From Pseudoalteromonas shioyasakiensis (GTDB taxonomy: Bacteria; Pseudomonadota; Gammaproteobacteria; Enterobacterales; Alteromonadaceae), in the NCBI RefSeq assembly GCF_019134595.1, contig NZ_CP077770.1:1694001-1758000 (forward strand): 64,000 nucleotides of DNA. Reading direction: 5' to 3'. Below the pieces are notes generated by a model. The model had not been told where the DNA came from and did no database searches. It worked only from the letters and a program-made list of their open reading frames with translations. This document shows, in pieces, positions 36,295 through 45,380 of this stretch (the stretch's first letter is position 1; each line of letters starts with the position of its first letter). The position numbers and the translations under genes were made by a program.

Positions 36295-38319
36295 ATGAGT
36301 AAAAAGTTTACGCTCATTCCGTTAGTCGCTGCCCTGTTTTCAGGTTCATTATTGGCATCTTCAGACAATCTGACTGAAAAAGACCTGCCAGTACTCAAGC
36401 AAGAAAGCCAACATAGTACGGCAAGCAAACGGGTGACAAACTTATTTACTCGTGCACACTACAAGCCAATTAAATTTAACGATGAATTATCTGAGAAGGT
36501 TTTTGATCGTTACATTGAATCTCTCGACTACAATAAAAATGTGTTTTTAGCGTCTGACATTGCCTCGTTTGAGCAATATAAAGACCAATTTGATAATGCA
36601 TTGTCGACAGGTAAATTGGGATTTGCCTTTGATATTTTTAACTTAAGTTTAAAACGTCGTTTTGAACGCTATGACTATTCTTTATCGTTACTTGAAAGCG
36701 AAATGAAGTTTGATAAAGAAGATGAGTATCTGTTTGATCGCGAAGACGCTAATTGGGCAACAAGCCAAGCTGAGCTTGATGAACTTTGGCGTCAGCGCGT
36801 TAAATACGATGCTTTACGATTAAAAATGACTGGTAAAGATTGGCAAGGCATTAAAGAAGTCTTGACCAAACGTTACCACAACGCGCAAAAGCGTTTAGTA
36901 CAAACGAACAGTGAAGATGCTTTTCAAATCGTGATGAACTCATTCGCACGAAGCATTGAAGCGCATACCTCTTATTTATCACCTCGTCGCGCTGAGCAAT
37001 TCAAGATGGACATGGATCTTGAATTAGAAGGTATTGGTGCGGTGCTTAGTTATGACGAAGATTACACGGTAATCCGTAGCTTAGTACCTGGCGGCCCGGC
37101 TGATAAGTCTGAACAAATCAAAGCAGATGACCGTATTATTGGTGTTGCTCAAGAAGGTGAAGACTTTGTTGATGTGATTGGCTGGCGTTTAGATGACGTA
37201 GTTGATCTGATCAAAGGCCCGAAAGGGACAAAAGTTCGTCTGCAATATCTAAAAGGGGCAGATGCTCACGGTACTCCAAAAGTGGTTGAAATCACGCGTG
37301 ATAAAATTCGCTTAGAAGACCGCGCTGCAAAATCTGAAGTATTTGAAGCGAAATACTCAGACTTAACCAGCAAAATTGGTGTGATTGAAATCCCTGGTTT
37401 CTATAACAATTTATCGCAAGACGTTAAAGTTGAAATTGCTAAACTCAAAGAAGCTAAAGTAGACGGCATTATCATCGATCTACGTCAAAACGGCGGCGGT
37501 TCACTTTACGAAGCAACGCAGCTTTCTGGTTTATTTATCGATCAAGGCCCAGTTGTACAAATTCATACGCTAAATAATCGTATTGAAGAGCAAAAAGATC
37601 GTGACGGTGTCACTTTTTATGATGGCCCACTCACTGTGTTAGTTGATCGCTACAGTGCGTCAGCCTCAGAGATTTTTGCAGCTGCAATGCAAGATTACGG
37701 CCGTGCTATTGTCATTGGTGAGCAAACCTTTGGTAAGGGTACTGTACAGCAGCACAAACCACTTGGCCGTGCTTATGATTTATACGACCACCCATTAGGT
37801 AGCGTGCAATATACAATCGCTAAGTTCTACCGAATTAACGGTGGAAGCACACAGCATAAAGGCGTGATCCCAGATGTTTCATTCCCGTCGGCAATTGAGC
37901 CATCAGAGTGGGGCGAGAGTCAACAAGACAACGCACTACCTTGGGATAGCATCATTCGTGCTAAGTACAACTCGGTTGATAATCTAAAACCAGCGATTGC
38001 TTACGTTAATAAGCTTCATGATGCGCGTATTGTAGATGAGCCTGAGTTTAGTTATGTGTTTGCTGACATTAAGCGATACCAAGAAGAGAAAGACCGTAAG
38101 ACTATCTCATTGGTTGAAGCCACGCGTATAAAAGAGAAAGATGAAGGTGAAGAGCGTGCGTTAGAACGTGCTAATGAACGACTTGTTCGCCTTGGTGAAA
38201 AGCCAGTAGAGAAGCTTGATGATTTACCTGATAGCCTTGACGAGCTAGACCCTTTCTTAGAAGAAGCGGCATTAATCACCCAAGATTATATAAAATATGG
38301 TCGTATCGCTAAGAAATAA
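36295..38319 (+). CDS. prc: tail-specific (C-terminal processing) peptidase Prc
   Basis: A 674-residue periplasmic S41 peptidase, with signal peptide to about residue 22. Residues 240-335 are a PDZ domain that recognises hydrophobic C-termini. The Ser-Lys dyad is Ser456 in DRYSASASEI and Lys481 in TFGKGTVQ, with the same 25-residue spacing as E. coli Prc (Ser452, Lys477). Prc trims the C-terminus of PBP3 and destroys ssrA-tagged and misfolded proteins. I start at ATG 36295 with AAGGAG six bases upstream instead of a TTG at 36289. A strong terminator follows. Confidence 0.95.
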   Translation: MSKKFTLIPLVAALFSGSLLASSDNLTEKDLPVLKQESQHSTASKRVTNLFTRAHYKPIKFNDELSEKVFDRYIESLDYNKNVFLASDIASFEQYKDQFDNALSTGKLGFAFDIFNLSLKRRFERYDYSLSLLESEMKFDKEDEYLFDREDANWATSQAELDELWRQRVKYDALRLKMTGKDWQGIKEVLTKRYHNAQKRLVQTNSEDAFQIVMNSFARSIEAHTSYLSPRRAEQFKMDMDLELEGIGAVLSYDEDYTVIRSLVPGGPADKSEQIKADDRIIGVAQEGEDFVDVIGWRLDDVVDLIKGPKGTKVRLQYLKGADAHGTPKVVEITRDKIRLEDRAAKSEVFEAKYSDLTSKIGVIEIPGFYNNLSQDVKVEIAKLKEAKVDGIIIDLRQNGGGSLYEATQLSGLFIDQGPVVQIHTLNNRIEEQKDRDGVTFYDGPLTVLVDRYSASASEIFAAAMQDYGRAIVIGEQTFGKGTVQQHKPLGRAYDLYDHPLGSVQYTIAKFYRINGGSTQHKGVIPDVSFPSAIEPSEWGESQQDNALPWDSIIRAKYNSVDNLKPAIAYVNKLHDARIVDEPEFSYVFADIKRYQEEKDRKTISLVEATRIKEKDEGEERALERANERLVRLGEKPVEKLDDLPDSLDELDPFLEEAALITQDYIKYGRIAKK

Positions 38320-38337
38320 TTAGCAATATCGATTAAC

Positions 38338-38363
38338 AAAAAGGCGCTTAAGCGCCTTTTTTG
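38338..38363 (+). terminator. Rho-independent terminator after prc
   Basis: AAAGGCGCTT pairs with AAGCGCCTTT and runs into TTTTGC. Confidence 0.9.
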
Positions 38364-38387
38364 CTACCTAAAACAGGTCAGATTGGT

Positions 38388-38555
38388 ATAATACCAATCC
38401 GCAATAATACTTAATCATTTTGAGGGATTAAACCTGTCGCTATCTGCGTTAAAAATTTCTGATTTAGAAAAACTAAATAGCGAAATTTTTGCCTTGCTAT
38501 CAACGAGGATTTATTGCCTCAAAATAGATCACTTAATTAAGCGAATTGGTATAAT
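38388..38555. repeat. palindromic MITE-like intergenic element
   Basis: The 330-base gap between prc and nhaC is mostly this 168-base element. Its ends are an imperfect inverted repeat of about 38 bases: left ATAATACCAATCCGC...TTTTGAG, right TCAAAAT...GCGAATTGGTATAAT. A second inverted pair lies inside (GTTAAAAATTTC with GAAATTTTTGCC), so the whole can fold on itself. There is no ORF. The left end is overlapped by a small palindrome ATTGGTATAATACCAAT. This is the build of a MITE or intergenic repeat; a reduced relative is at 6279. Confidence 0.7.
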
Positions 38556-38649
38556 CACAAAATCTGGCTACATAAGGCCACTGAAGTTTTGCGTCAAAGC
38601 TTACAATAATAATTAAACACGCCACATAAGACGTGTAGGAGACTATCTT

Positions 38650-40131
38650 TTGAATTCAATTGAAGAGAAGCCAATTAAACAGGCCAGTTTTTTAGATGCC
38701 ATAATCCCAATTACTGTGCTCGTGTGCCTATTAGGCGCTGCTGTTTATTTATTCGGTGATAATTCATCATCGGGTCCTAACCAAATCGCTTTATTATTCG
38801 CTACGTTTACCGCGGCATTAATTGGCTTAAAAAATGGTTACACCTGGAAGAAACTAGAACAAGCCATGATTGAGGGGATCACCTTATCCCTTGGAGCAAT
38901 CATTATACTGTTAATGGTGGGTGCCTTAATTGGTACTTGGTTGTTATCAGGAACTGTACCCACTCTAATTTACTATGGCTTACAAATTATCAATCCTAGC
39001 TGGTTCTATGCCGCTAGTTGTTTAATTTGTGGCATTGTCGCTATGAGTATTGGTAGCTCTTGGACTACAGCAGCGACTATCGGTGTGGCGTTACTAGGTG
39101 TTGCAACTGGTCTTGGTCTTGAACAAGTAGTCACAGCGGGTGCGGTTATCTCAGGCGCCTACTTTGGTGATAAATTAAGCCCGCTTTCAGAAACAACGAA
39201 CTTAGCACCAGCAGTAGCAGGGGCTGATTTATTTGAGCATATTCATCACATGCTTTGGACTACAGTGCCAAGCTTCATTATTGCGTTAATTATTTTTATT
39301 TTTATGGGCTTTAATGCCGGTGCTTCAGCTGAAGCTGGGCGTATTGATGAAATCGTTAATTTATTAGAGCAAAACTTTAATATTGGTTTTGAAATGCTAG
39401 TACCACTGGTGGTGTTGCTGTTTTTAGCAATTCGTAAGATGCCAGCTTTCCCTGCTATTTCGATTGGTGCGGTGTTAGGTGCAATTTGGGCTATGTTATT
39501 TCAATCAGATTTAATTAATAGTCAAATTGATGCATCACAAGGCCAAGCAATTGGTTACTTCAAATTAGTTTGGACAACATTCTTCGATGGTTTCAGCATT
39601 GACACTGGCGATGAAAAAATGGATTCACTATTAAGCGGTGGTGGTATGGCTGGCATGCTAACAACCACTTGGCTGATTATGACGGCCTTGATGTTTGGCG
39701 CTATCATGGAAAAAACCGGCTTACTTGATATGTTCGTTAAGAGCATCTTAAAAATTGCTAAAAGCACCGGTTCTCTTATCACTGCAACGATTGCAACGTG
39801 TATTGGTACCAATGCGGTTGCAGCTGACCAATATATCGCGATTGTTGTTCCTGGACGTATGTTTAAAGACGAATATGAAAAACGCGGTTTAAAGCCTGTT
39901 AACTTATCTCGCACATTAGAAGATGGTGGCACAATTACTAGCCCACTTATTCCGTGGAATACCTGTGGTGCCTATATGCAAAGTGTTTTACTAATCAATC
40001 CATTTGACTATGCAATGTACGCGTTCTTTAATTTAATTAATCCATTCTTAGCGGTTGTTTATGCCTATTTTGGTATTAAAATTTTACGTATTACCCCAAA
40101 ACATCTTAAACAAGAAGCTAACGCCGAATAA
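38650..40131 (+). CDS. nhaC: NhaC-family sodium/proton antiporter
   Basis: A 493-residue inner-membrane antiporter with about eleven to twelve hydrophobic segments. The NhaC signature includes GALIGTWLLSGTVPTLIYYG, SSWTTAATIGVALLGVATGLG, GAYFGDKLSPLSETTNLAPA and TITSPLIPWNTCGAYM. It exports sodium in exchange for protons and fits a marine habitat. Start is TTG 38650, with TAGGAG about nine bases upstream. It is followed by pepN after a 41-base gap with no terminator. Confidence 0.92.
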   Translation: MNSIEEKPIKQASFLDAIIPITVLVCLLGAAVYLFGDNSSSGPNQIALLFATFTAALIGLKNGYTWKKLEQAMIEGITLSLGAIIILLMVGALIGTWLLSGTVPTLIYYGLQIINPSWFYAASCLICGIVAMSIGSSWTTAATIGVALLGVATGLGLEQVVTAGAVISGAYFGDKLSPLSETTNLAPAVAGADLFEHIHHMLWTTVPSFIIALIIFIFMGFNAGASAEAGRIDEIVNLLEQNFNIGFEMLVPLVVLLFLAIRKMPAFPAISIGAVLGAIWAMLFQSDLINSQIDASQGQAIGYFKLVWTTFFDGFSIDTGDEKMDSLLSGGGMAGMLTTTWLIMTALMFGAIMEKTGLLDMFVKSILKIAKSTGSLITATIATCIGTNAVAADQYIAIVVPGRMFKDEYEKRGLKPVNLSRTLEDGGTITSPLIPWNTCGAYMQSVLLINPFDYAMYAFFNLINPFLAVVYAYFGIKILRITPKHLKQEANAE

Positions 40132-40172
40132 ACTATTTAGGCCCTGCTAAGCAGGGCCATTTGGAGTCAGTA

Positions 40173-42767
40173 ATGTCTGCTACGAGTAAACCTCAAGCTC
40201 AATATTTAAAAGATTACCAAGCCCCACAATTCTCAATTCAACACATCGATTTACGCTTCGAATTAGCCCCTTTAAAAACATCAGTTCAGTCAACAATGAC
40301 AATAAACCGTACCGATGAAAGCAATGCTGATCTTGCGCTAGATGGTGTTGATTTAAAGTTTATTTCAGTAAAGGTTGATGACAAAGCGTATGATGATTAC
40401 ACGCTTGAAGATGAAAAGCTGATCATTCATAACTTACCTGAAAGCTTTATTCTTAAAATTGAAAACCATATTGATCCGCAAACGAATACTTCGTTAGAAG
40501 GCTTGTACTTGTCGGGTGGTGCTTACTGTACGCAATGTGAGGCTGAAGGTTTTAGAAAGATTACCTATTACCTTGACCGCCCAGACATCCTTGCCAGCTT
40601 TGATGTCACAATTATTGCCGACAAGAAGTACACACACTTACTTTCTAATGGTAACCAAATTGAATCAGGTAACTTAGATGACGGTCGTCATTTTGTAAAA
40701 TGGCAGGACCCATTTAAAAAGCCTAGCTATTTATTTGCATTAGTCGCTGGTGATTTTGATGTATTACGTGACCACTACACGACGCAGTCTGGACGAAAAG
40801 TCGAATTAGCTTTGTTTGTTGATAAAGGTAATTTATCAAAAACGCCTCATGCCATGACATCTCTTAAGAAATCAATGCAATGGGATGAAGAGCGCTTTAA
40901 CCTTGAGTACGATTTAGATATTTACATGATTGTTGCTGTTGATTTCTTCAACATGGGCGCAATGGAAAATAAAGGCCTGAATATCTTTAACTCTAAATGT
41001 GTTCTGGCGAATCAAGAAACAGCCACAGACAAAGATTATCATACGATTGAATCTATTGTAGGGCACGAGTACTTCCATAACTGGACCGGCAACCGTGTTA
41101 CTTGTCGTGATTGGTTCCAGCTGTCTTTAAAAGAAGGATTAACGGTTTTCCGTGACCAAGAGTTTAGTAGCGACTTAGGCTCACGTGCGCTTAATCGTAT
41201 TGATGCGGTTAAAGTAATGCGTACTCACCAATTTAGTGAAGATGCAGGCCCTATGGCTCACCCAATTCGCCCTGATAAAGTCATTGAAATGAATAACTTT
41301 TATACAGTGACTGTGTATGACAAAGGGGCTGAAGTTATTCGTATGATGCACACCTTACTTGGAGAAGAAAAGTTCCAACAAGGTATGGCATTGTATTTCG
41401 AGCGCCATGACGGACAAGCAGTTACTTGTGATGATTTTGTCGCTGCCATGAGTGATGCGTCTGGCATTGATTTAACGCAATTTAAGCGCTGGTATAGTCA
41501 AGCGGGTACACCTAAGCTCAATGTAGAGCAAGCGTATGATGAACAAAACCAAACTTTCACATTAAGCATTGAGCAGTTTGCACCTGATAATCAGCCTAAC
41601 AATGCCTTACTGCATATTCCTTTTGCTATTGAACTTTTAGATAGTGAAGGGCAGTCGCTACCACTTGTGATTGATAATCAGCAACAAGATTCGGTATTGA
41701 ATGTCACAGAAAAAACACAGCAGTTTGTTTTCGAGGGCATTAAACAGCGCCCAGTCGCAGTGCTACTAGAAGATTTCTCTGCGCCATGCATTGTTACTCA
41801 AAATACATCTGCAGCGGATCTGTTACATATCATGCGTTTTGCTCGTAGTGACTTTTCACGTTGGGATGCTCAACAGCGTTTATTTACTAATGAAATGAAA
41901 GCGGCGATTGCCAGTGGTGAAGCTTGCTTATCTGATGATATCTTGTCGGCATTAAAGCTATTAGTTGATAATCGTGAAGGTGACCTTGCACTGATTGCTG
42001 AGCTGTTAAAACTGCCTAGCTACGATACTCTTGCAGCAGAATATGCCGTCATCCCTGTTGATGACATTATTGCTGTTCAAAATGCATTTGAATCGCAAAT
42101 TGCCAACTTCCTAACAGAATCATTGGTTAATTGTTATAACGAGCTTGAAGATGATGGTTCAACATCTGCTACAGCCGTTGCAGTGCGTGCTCTTAAGCAA
42201 CTTTGTTTACACTATTTAGCGAAAACAAATCACAGCGACGTTAATAGCCTTATCGAAGAGTCTGCCCATAGTAATAATATGACCAATGCACTTGCTGCAT
42301 TAAGTGCTGTTGTAAAAGCAAATCACTCACTATGTGATACGCTTTTAACAGAGTTTGATGCTAAATGGCGTCATGATGTGCTCGTTATGGATAAATGGTT
42401 TGCACTGCAAGCGATGAAAGATTCAGCAACGAGTATCAGCGATATTAAAGCGCTCTATGATCACCCAAGTTTTGACTTTGGTAACCCTAACCGTGTGCGT
42501 GCTTTGGTTGGTAGCTTTAGTCACTTTAATATTACTCAGTTCCATCGAGCTGATGGTGAAGGGTATCAGCTATTAGGTGACTTATTAGTGAAGCTTAATG
42601 ATATAAACCCGCAAAATGCATCACGTATGCTGACACCGTTTATGTCATGGAAACGGTATGATGAAAATCGCTCAGAGGCAATGAAAGCCCAACTACAACG
42701 CTTAGCTGATTTAGATGGCCTCAGTGATGATCTGTTTGAAAAAGTAGAGAAAGCACTCGAAAGTTAA
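40173..42767 (+). CDS. pepN: aminopeptidase N
   Basis: An 864-residue M1 zinc metallopeptidase that removes N-terminal residues during cytoplasmic protein turnover. The substrate motif GAMEN is at 262-266 and the zinc site HEYFHNW at 298-304, with the third ligand Glu about 19 residues later (LKEGLTVFRDQEF). The length matches E. coli PepN (870). I start at ATG 40173, with GGAG seven bases upstream, rather than the TTG at 40161. It overlaps the following DUF2835 gene by one base. Confidence 0.97.
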   Translation: MSATSKPQAQYLKDYQAPQFSIQHIDLRFELAPLKTSVQSTMTINRTDESNADLALDGVDLKFISVKVDDKAYDDYTLEDEKLIIHNLPESFILKIENHIDPQTNTSLEGLYLSGGAYCTQCEAEGFRKITYYLDRPDILASFDVTIIADKKYTHLLSNGNQIESGNLDDGRHFVKWQDPFKKPSYLFALVAGDFDVLRDHYTTQSGRKVELALFVDKGNLSKTPHAMTSLKKSMQWDEERFNLEYDLDIYMIVAVDFFNMGAMENKGLNIFNSKCVLANQETATDKDYHTIESIVGHEYFHNWTGNRVTCRDWFQLSLKEGLTVFRDQEFSSDLGSRALNRIDAVKVMRTHQFSEDAGPMAHPIRPDKVIEMNNFYTVTVYDKGAEVIRMMHTLLGEEKFQQGMALYFERHDGQAVTCDDFVAAMSDASGIDLTQFKRWYSQAGTPKLNVEQAYDEQNQTFTLSIEQFAPDNQPNNALLHIPFAIELLDSEGQSLPLVIDNQQQDSVLNVTEKTQQFVFEGIKQRPVAVLLEDFSAPCIVTQNTSAADLLHIMRFARSDFSRWDAQQRLFTNEMKAAIASGEACLSDDILSALKLLVDNREGDLALIAELLKLPSYDTLAAEYAVIPVDDIIAVQNAFESQIANFLTESLVNCYNELEDDGSTSATAVAVRALKQLCLHYLAKTNHSDVNSLIEESAHSNNMTNALAALSAVVKANHSLCDTLLTEFDAKWRHDVLVMDKWFALQAMKDSATSISDIKALYDHPSFDFGNPNRVRALVGSFSHFNITQFHRADGEGYQLLGDLLVKLNDINPQNASRMLTPFMSWKRYDENRSEAMKAQLQRLADLDGLSDDLFEKVEKALES

Positions 42768-42988
42768 TGAATGAATATTACTTTGCCTTGTATCTGAGTT
42801 ACTCAGAGTGTCTTGATTACTATCATGGTAAATATAAATCTGTACAAGTGACCGAGGATGGTGGCAAGACAGTTCGCTTTGATGCTCACCATTTGCGTCC
42901 TTTTATTTCTTCGATAGGAATAAGAGGGCGCTTTAGGTTGACATTAACGGCTGAAAATCAGTTTCTAAAACTCGAGAAAATTAGTTAA
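42767..42988 (+). CDS. DUF2835-family small protein
   Basis: A 73-residue protein whose ATG overlaps the pepN stop (TAATG). Sequence such as YYHGKYKSVQVTEDGGKTVRFDA and HHLRPFISSIGIRGRFRLTL matches DUF2835, a small family that is regularly found directly after pepN in Alteromonadales. No role is known. A terminator follows. Confidence 0.85.
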   Translation: MNEYYFALYLSYSECLDYYHGKYKSVQVTEDGGKTVRFDAHHLRPFISSIGIRGRFRLTLTAENQFLKLEKIS

Positions 42989-43013
42989 AAAAGCAGCATT
43001 AGCTGCTTTTTTT
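42987..43013 (+). terminator. Rho-independent terminator after DUF2835
   Basis: AAAAAAGCAGC, loop ATTA, GCTGCTTTTTTT; the stem overlaps the stop codon of the preceding gene. Confidence 0.9.
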
Positions 43014-43128
43014 GTGATATTTGTCGTCCAAAAAGCTAAATTTCACTGTCCCCAATTCGCTAAATTTATTATATTTTTGTTAATTCGATTTGTTCTATTG
43101 TTAATTTACGTGTATAAAATATCTGGTA

Positions 43129-43155
43129 TGACGTCTTACCAATACGTAAACGTCA
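43129..43155. promoter_or_regulatory. candidate operator upstream of the DUF1302 operon
   Basis: TGACGT at 43129-43134 and ACGTCA at 43150-43155 form an inverted repeat, 132 bases before the operon start at 43287. The rest of the 43014-43286 gap is AT-rich and shows no ORF. A dimeric regulator could bind here, but none is encoded nearby. Confidence 0.35.
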
Positions 43156-43286
43156 CATTTTTAAATAAATATTAACCGATTGAACGCGTTCTATATTGTA
43201 ATTTTACTGTTTCGCTTCTATCGTTAGAAAGATACTAAAAACAACAATTTGATCACAAAACAACCCGTTACAGGGGGATGAACACA

Positions 43287-45371
43287 ATGATAAAACGATC
43301 GCTTTTTGTTAAAAACAAAATAGCTTTGGGACTCGCGGCGGCTACACTCGGACTCTCAAGCACATCTTTGCATGCGGCAAACTTTGAGTTAGGTGACTTC
43401 GATATACGTTTTGACTCTAACTTTTCTTATGGCCAAAGCATTCGTGTTGAAGACCGAGATTTTCAACATATAGGTAAGAGTAATAATCCTTCATTTGACT
43501 GGACGGGTTATCATTCTGCTTTAAATCCAATTTATTCTTCTGCTGATGTATGGAACCAACCAGGTGCATACTCAAATAATGGTGATGCAGGTAACCTCAA
43601 TTTTGATAGTGGCGATTCTTTTTCAAAACTATTAAAAGGTAACCATGAGTTATCAATCAGCAAAGATAATTTTGGTTTCTTCACTCGCTTTATGTACTTC
43701 TACGACTTTGCATTGATGGATGGTGATTTTGCCTATAACAACCCAACATCAGGTAACAAAGTAGACCCATGTGATGATGACGACACAAAAGAACAAGTGT
43801 GTGCTGATTTACGTTTACTAGACGCTTATGTATGGGCAAACTTTGATTTAAATGAAGGTCGTAACCCGCTGTCTATTCGTTTAGGCCAACAAGTTGTGAA
43901 CTGGGGTGAGAGTACCTTGATTTCTCATGGTATTAACGTTAACCCAGTTGATATCGATCGTTTAAAAGCGCCAGGTGCAGAGTTAAAAGAAGCTTTCATA
44001 CCTGTTGGTATGCTTTGGGCATCACTAGGCATCACAGATAACTTAACGCTAGAAGGTTTCTACCAATATGAATGGCATGAAACACGTCTTCCAGCGGCTG
44101 GTACGTATTTCTCGACGAACGATTTCGCGTCAGAAAATGGTTATCAGCAAAATATCCAACTGGGCTTCACGTCTAACCCGGATATCGATTTAGCATTCTT
44201 AACTGAAAGCTTAAATAATTTAGATGACATTGTTCGCTCGCAAGGTGTTGATCCTACATCAGCACAAGGCCAAGCAATGATGGCGCAAATGTACTTAGCT
44301 TACCCAACCAAAGTGGCGTTAAAAGGCAAAGGTGGTGCAGGTAAAAACGAGCCAGACGATGGTGGCCAGTATGGTTTACGTTTAGGTATGTACTTACCTG
44401 AATTAAACGACACTGAAGTGGCGTTATACCACATTAACTATCATAGCCGTCGTCCGGTAATTTCTGGTCAGGTATCAAACTTCACTGATGCGGCAATCGC
44501 TGCTGATATCGGTATGTTATTAACTACAGATATCACAGAGGATAATGTAACTAGCTTGCAAGCATTCACTAAAGGCCAGTTAGAATACCCTGAAGATATT
44601 AAACTGTACGGTCTTAGCTTCAATACATCTGTAGGCGAAACGGCACTTGCTGGTGAATTTGCATTCCGCCAAGATGAGCCTCTACAAATTGATGACGTAG
44701 AGCTGTTATATGCGGGTATGCCAGAGCAATTAGCAGTTGCAGGTATTCGCCCAGATTTTGCTGGTATTTCACAAATGAGTCTTGGCGATGCTACAAGTGT
44801 TGTAGGTCCTGGTGAAGTAGCACAAGGATTTATTCTACGTAACACTGCACAATTACAATTTACAGCAACACACTTATTTGGTCCTTCACTTGGTGCTGAT
44901 AGCTGGGCGGTAGTTGGTGAAATTGGTGGTGTACGCATCAACGATATGCCAGATTACGATGAGCTTCGTTTAAACGTTGCTGGTACTGGCCGTAGTGGTA
45001 TCATGCAAGGTCCATTAAGTGATGATTATTCAACACTTCACTTAGGTCTTTCTAATGGTCCTGAAACGAATCCGTTCCCAACGGCTTCTGCATGGGGTTA
45101 TCGTTTAATTGCGAAAGGTGATTATTATAACTTCTTCAGTGGTGTTAACTTCTCTCCACGTTTTGTGTTCTCGCACGATGTGAATGGTATTACACCTGAT
45201 CCAATGTTCTTATTTGTTGAAGACCGTAAATCGCTCGGTGTTACTATGAACTTCAACTATCAAAATGCGTGGTCGTTCGACTTTAGCTACAACTCATTCT
45301 GGGGTGGTGGTGCAACGAATACTTTCTCTGACCGCGATTATGTATCTTTCAATATTAAATATTCAATCTAA
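43287..45371 (+). CDS. DUF1302 outer-membrane-type protein
   Basis: A 694-residue exported protein of the DUF1302 family. The signal ends around SLHA (about 31), and the mature part is rich in alternating polar and aromatic beta strands, ending in Ile after a DRDYVSFNIKYSI strand, typical of an outer-membrane beta-barrel. Sequence landmarks are GQQVVNWGESTLISHGIN and NVNPVDIDRLKAPGAELKEA. I prefer ATG 43287 since CAGGGGG sits nine bases before it; ATG 43278 would be immediately against that site. It opens the four-gene cluster. Confidence 0.85.
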   Translation: MIKRSLFVKNKIALGLAAATLGLSSTSLHAANFELGDFDIRFDSNFSYGQSIRVEDRDFQHIGKSNNPSFDWTGYHSALNPIYSSADVWNQPGAYSNNGDAGNLNFDSGDSFSKLLKGNHELSISKDNFGFFTRFMYFYDFALMDGDFAYNNPTSGNKVDPCDDDDTKEQVCADLRLLDAYVWANFDLNEGRNPLSIRLGQQVVNWGESTLISHGINVNPVDIDRLKAPGAELKEAFIPVGMLWASLGITDNLTLEGFYQYEWHETRLPAAGTYFSTNDFASENGYQQNIQLGFTSNPDIDLAFLTESLNNLDDIVRSQGVDPTSAQGQAMMAQMYLAYPTKVALKGKGGAGKNEPDDGGQYGLRLGMYLPELNDTEVALYHINYHSRRPVISGQVSNFTDAAIAADIGMLLTTDITEDNVTSLQAFTKGQLEYPEDIKLYGLSFNTSVGETALAGEFAFRQDEPLQIDDVELLYAGMPEQLAVAGIRPDFAGISQMSLGDATSVVGPGEVAQGFILRNTAQLQFTATHLFGPSLGADSWAVVGEIGGVRINDMPDYDELRLNVAGTGRSGIMQGPLSDDYSTLHLGLSNGPETNPFPTASAWGYRLIAKGDYYNFFSGVNFSPRFVFSHDVNGITPDPMFLFVEDRKSLGVTMNFNYQNAWSFDFSYNSFWGGGATNTFSDRDYVSFNIKYSI

Positions 45372-45380
45372 GGGTAAATT

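Noticed and set aside
42989..43286. Possible small gene in the 298-base gap before the DUF1302 operon
   Set aside because: No ORF with a ribosome site; only AT-rich DNA, a terminator and an inverted repeat.
44468..44941. 157-codon minus-strand ORF in the DUF1302 gene
   Set aside because: Composition of a shadow frame (Ser/Ala/Pro rich, no domain) opposite a conserved gene.
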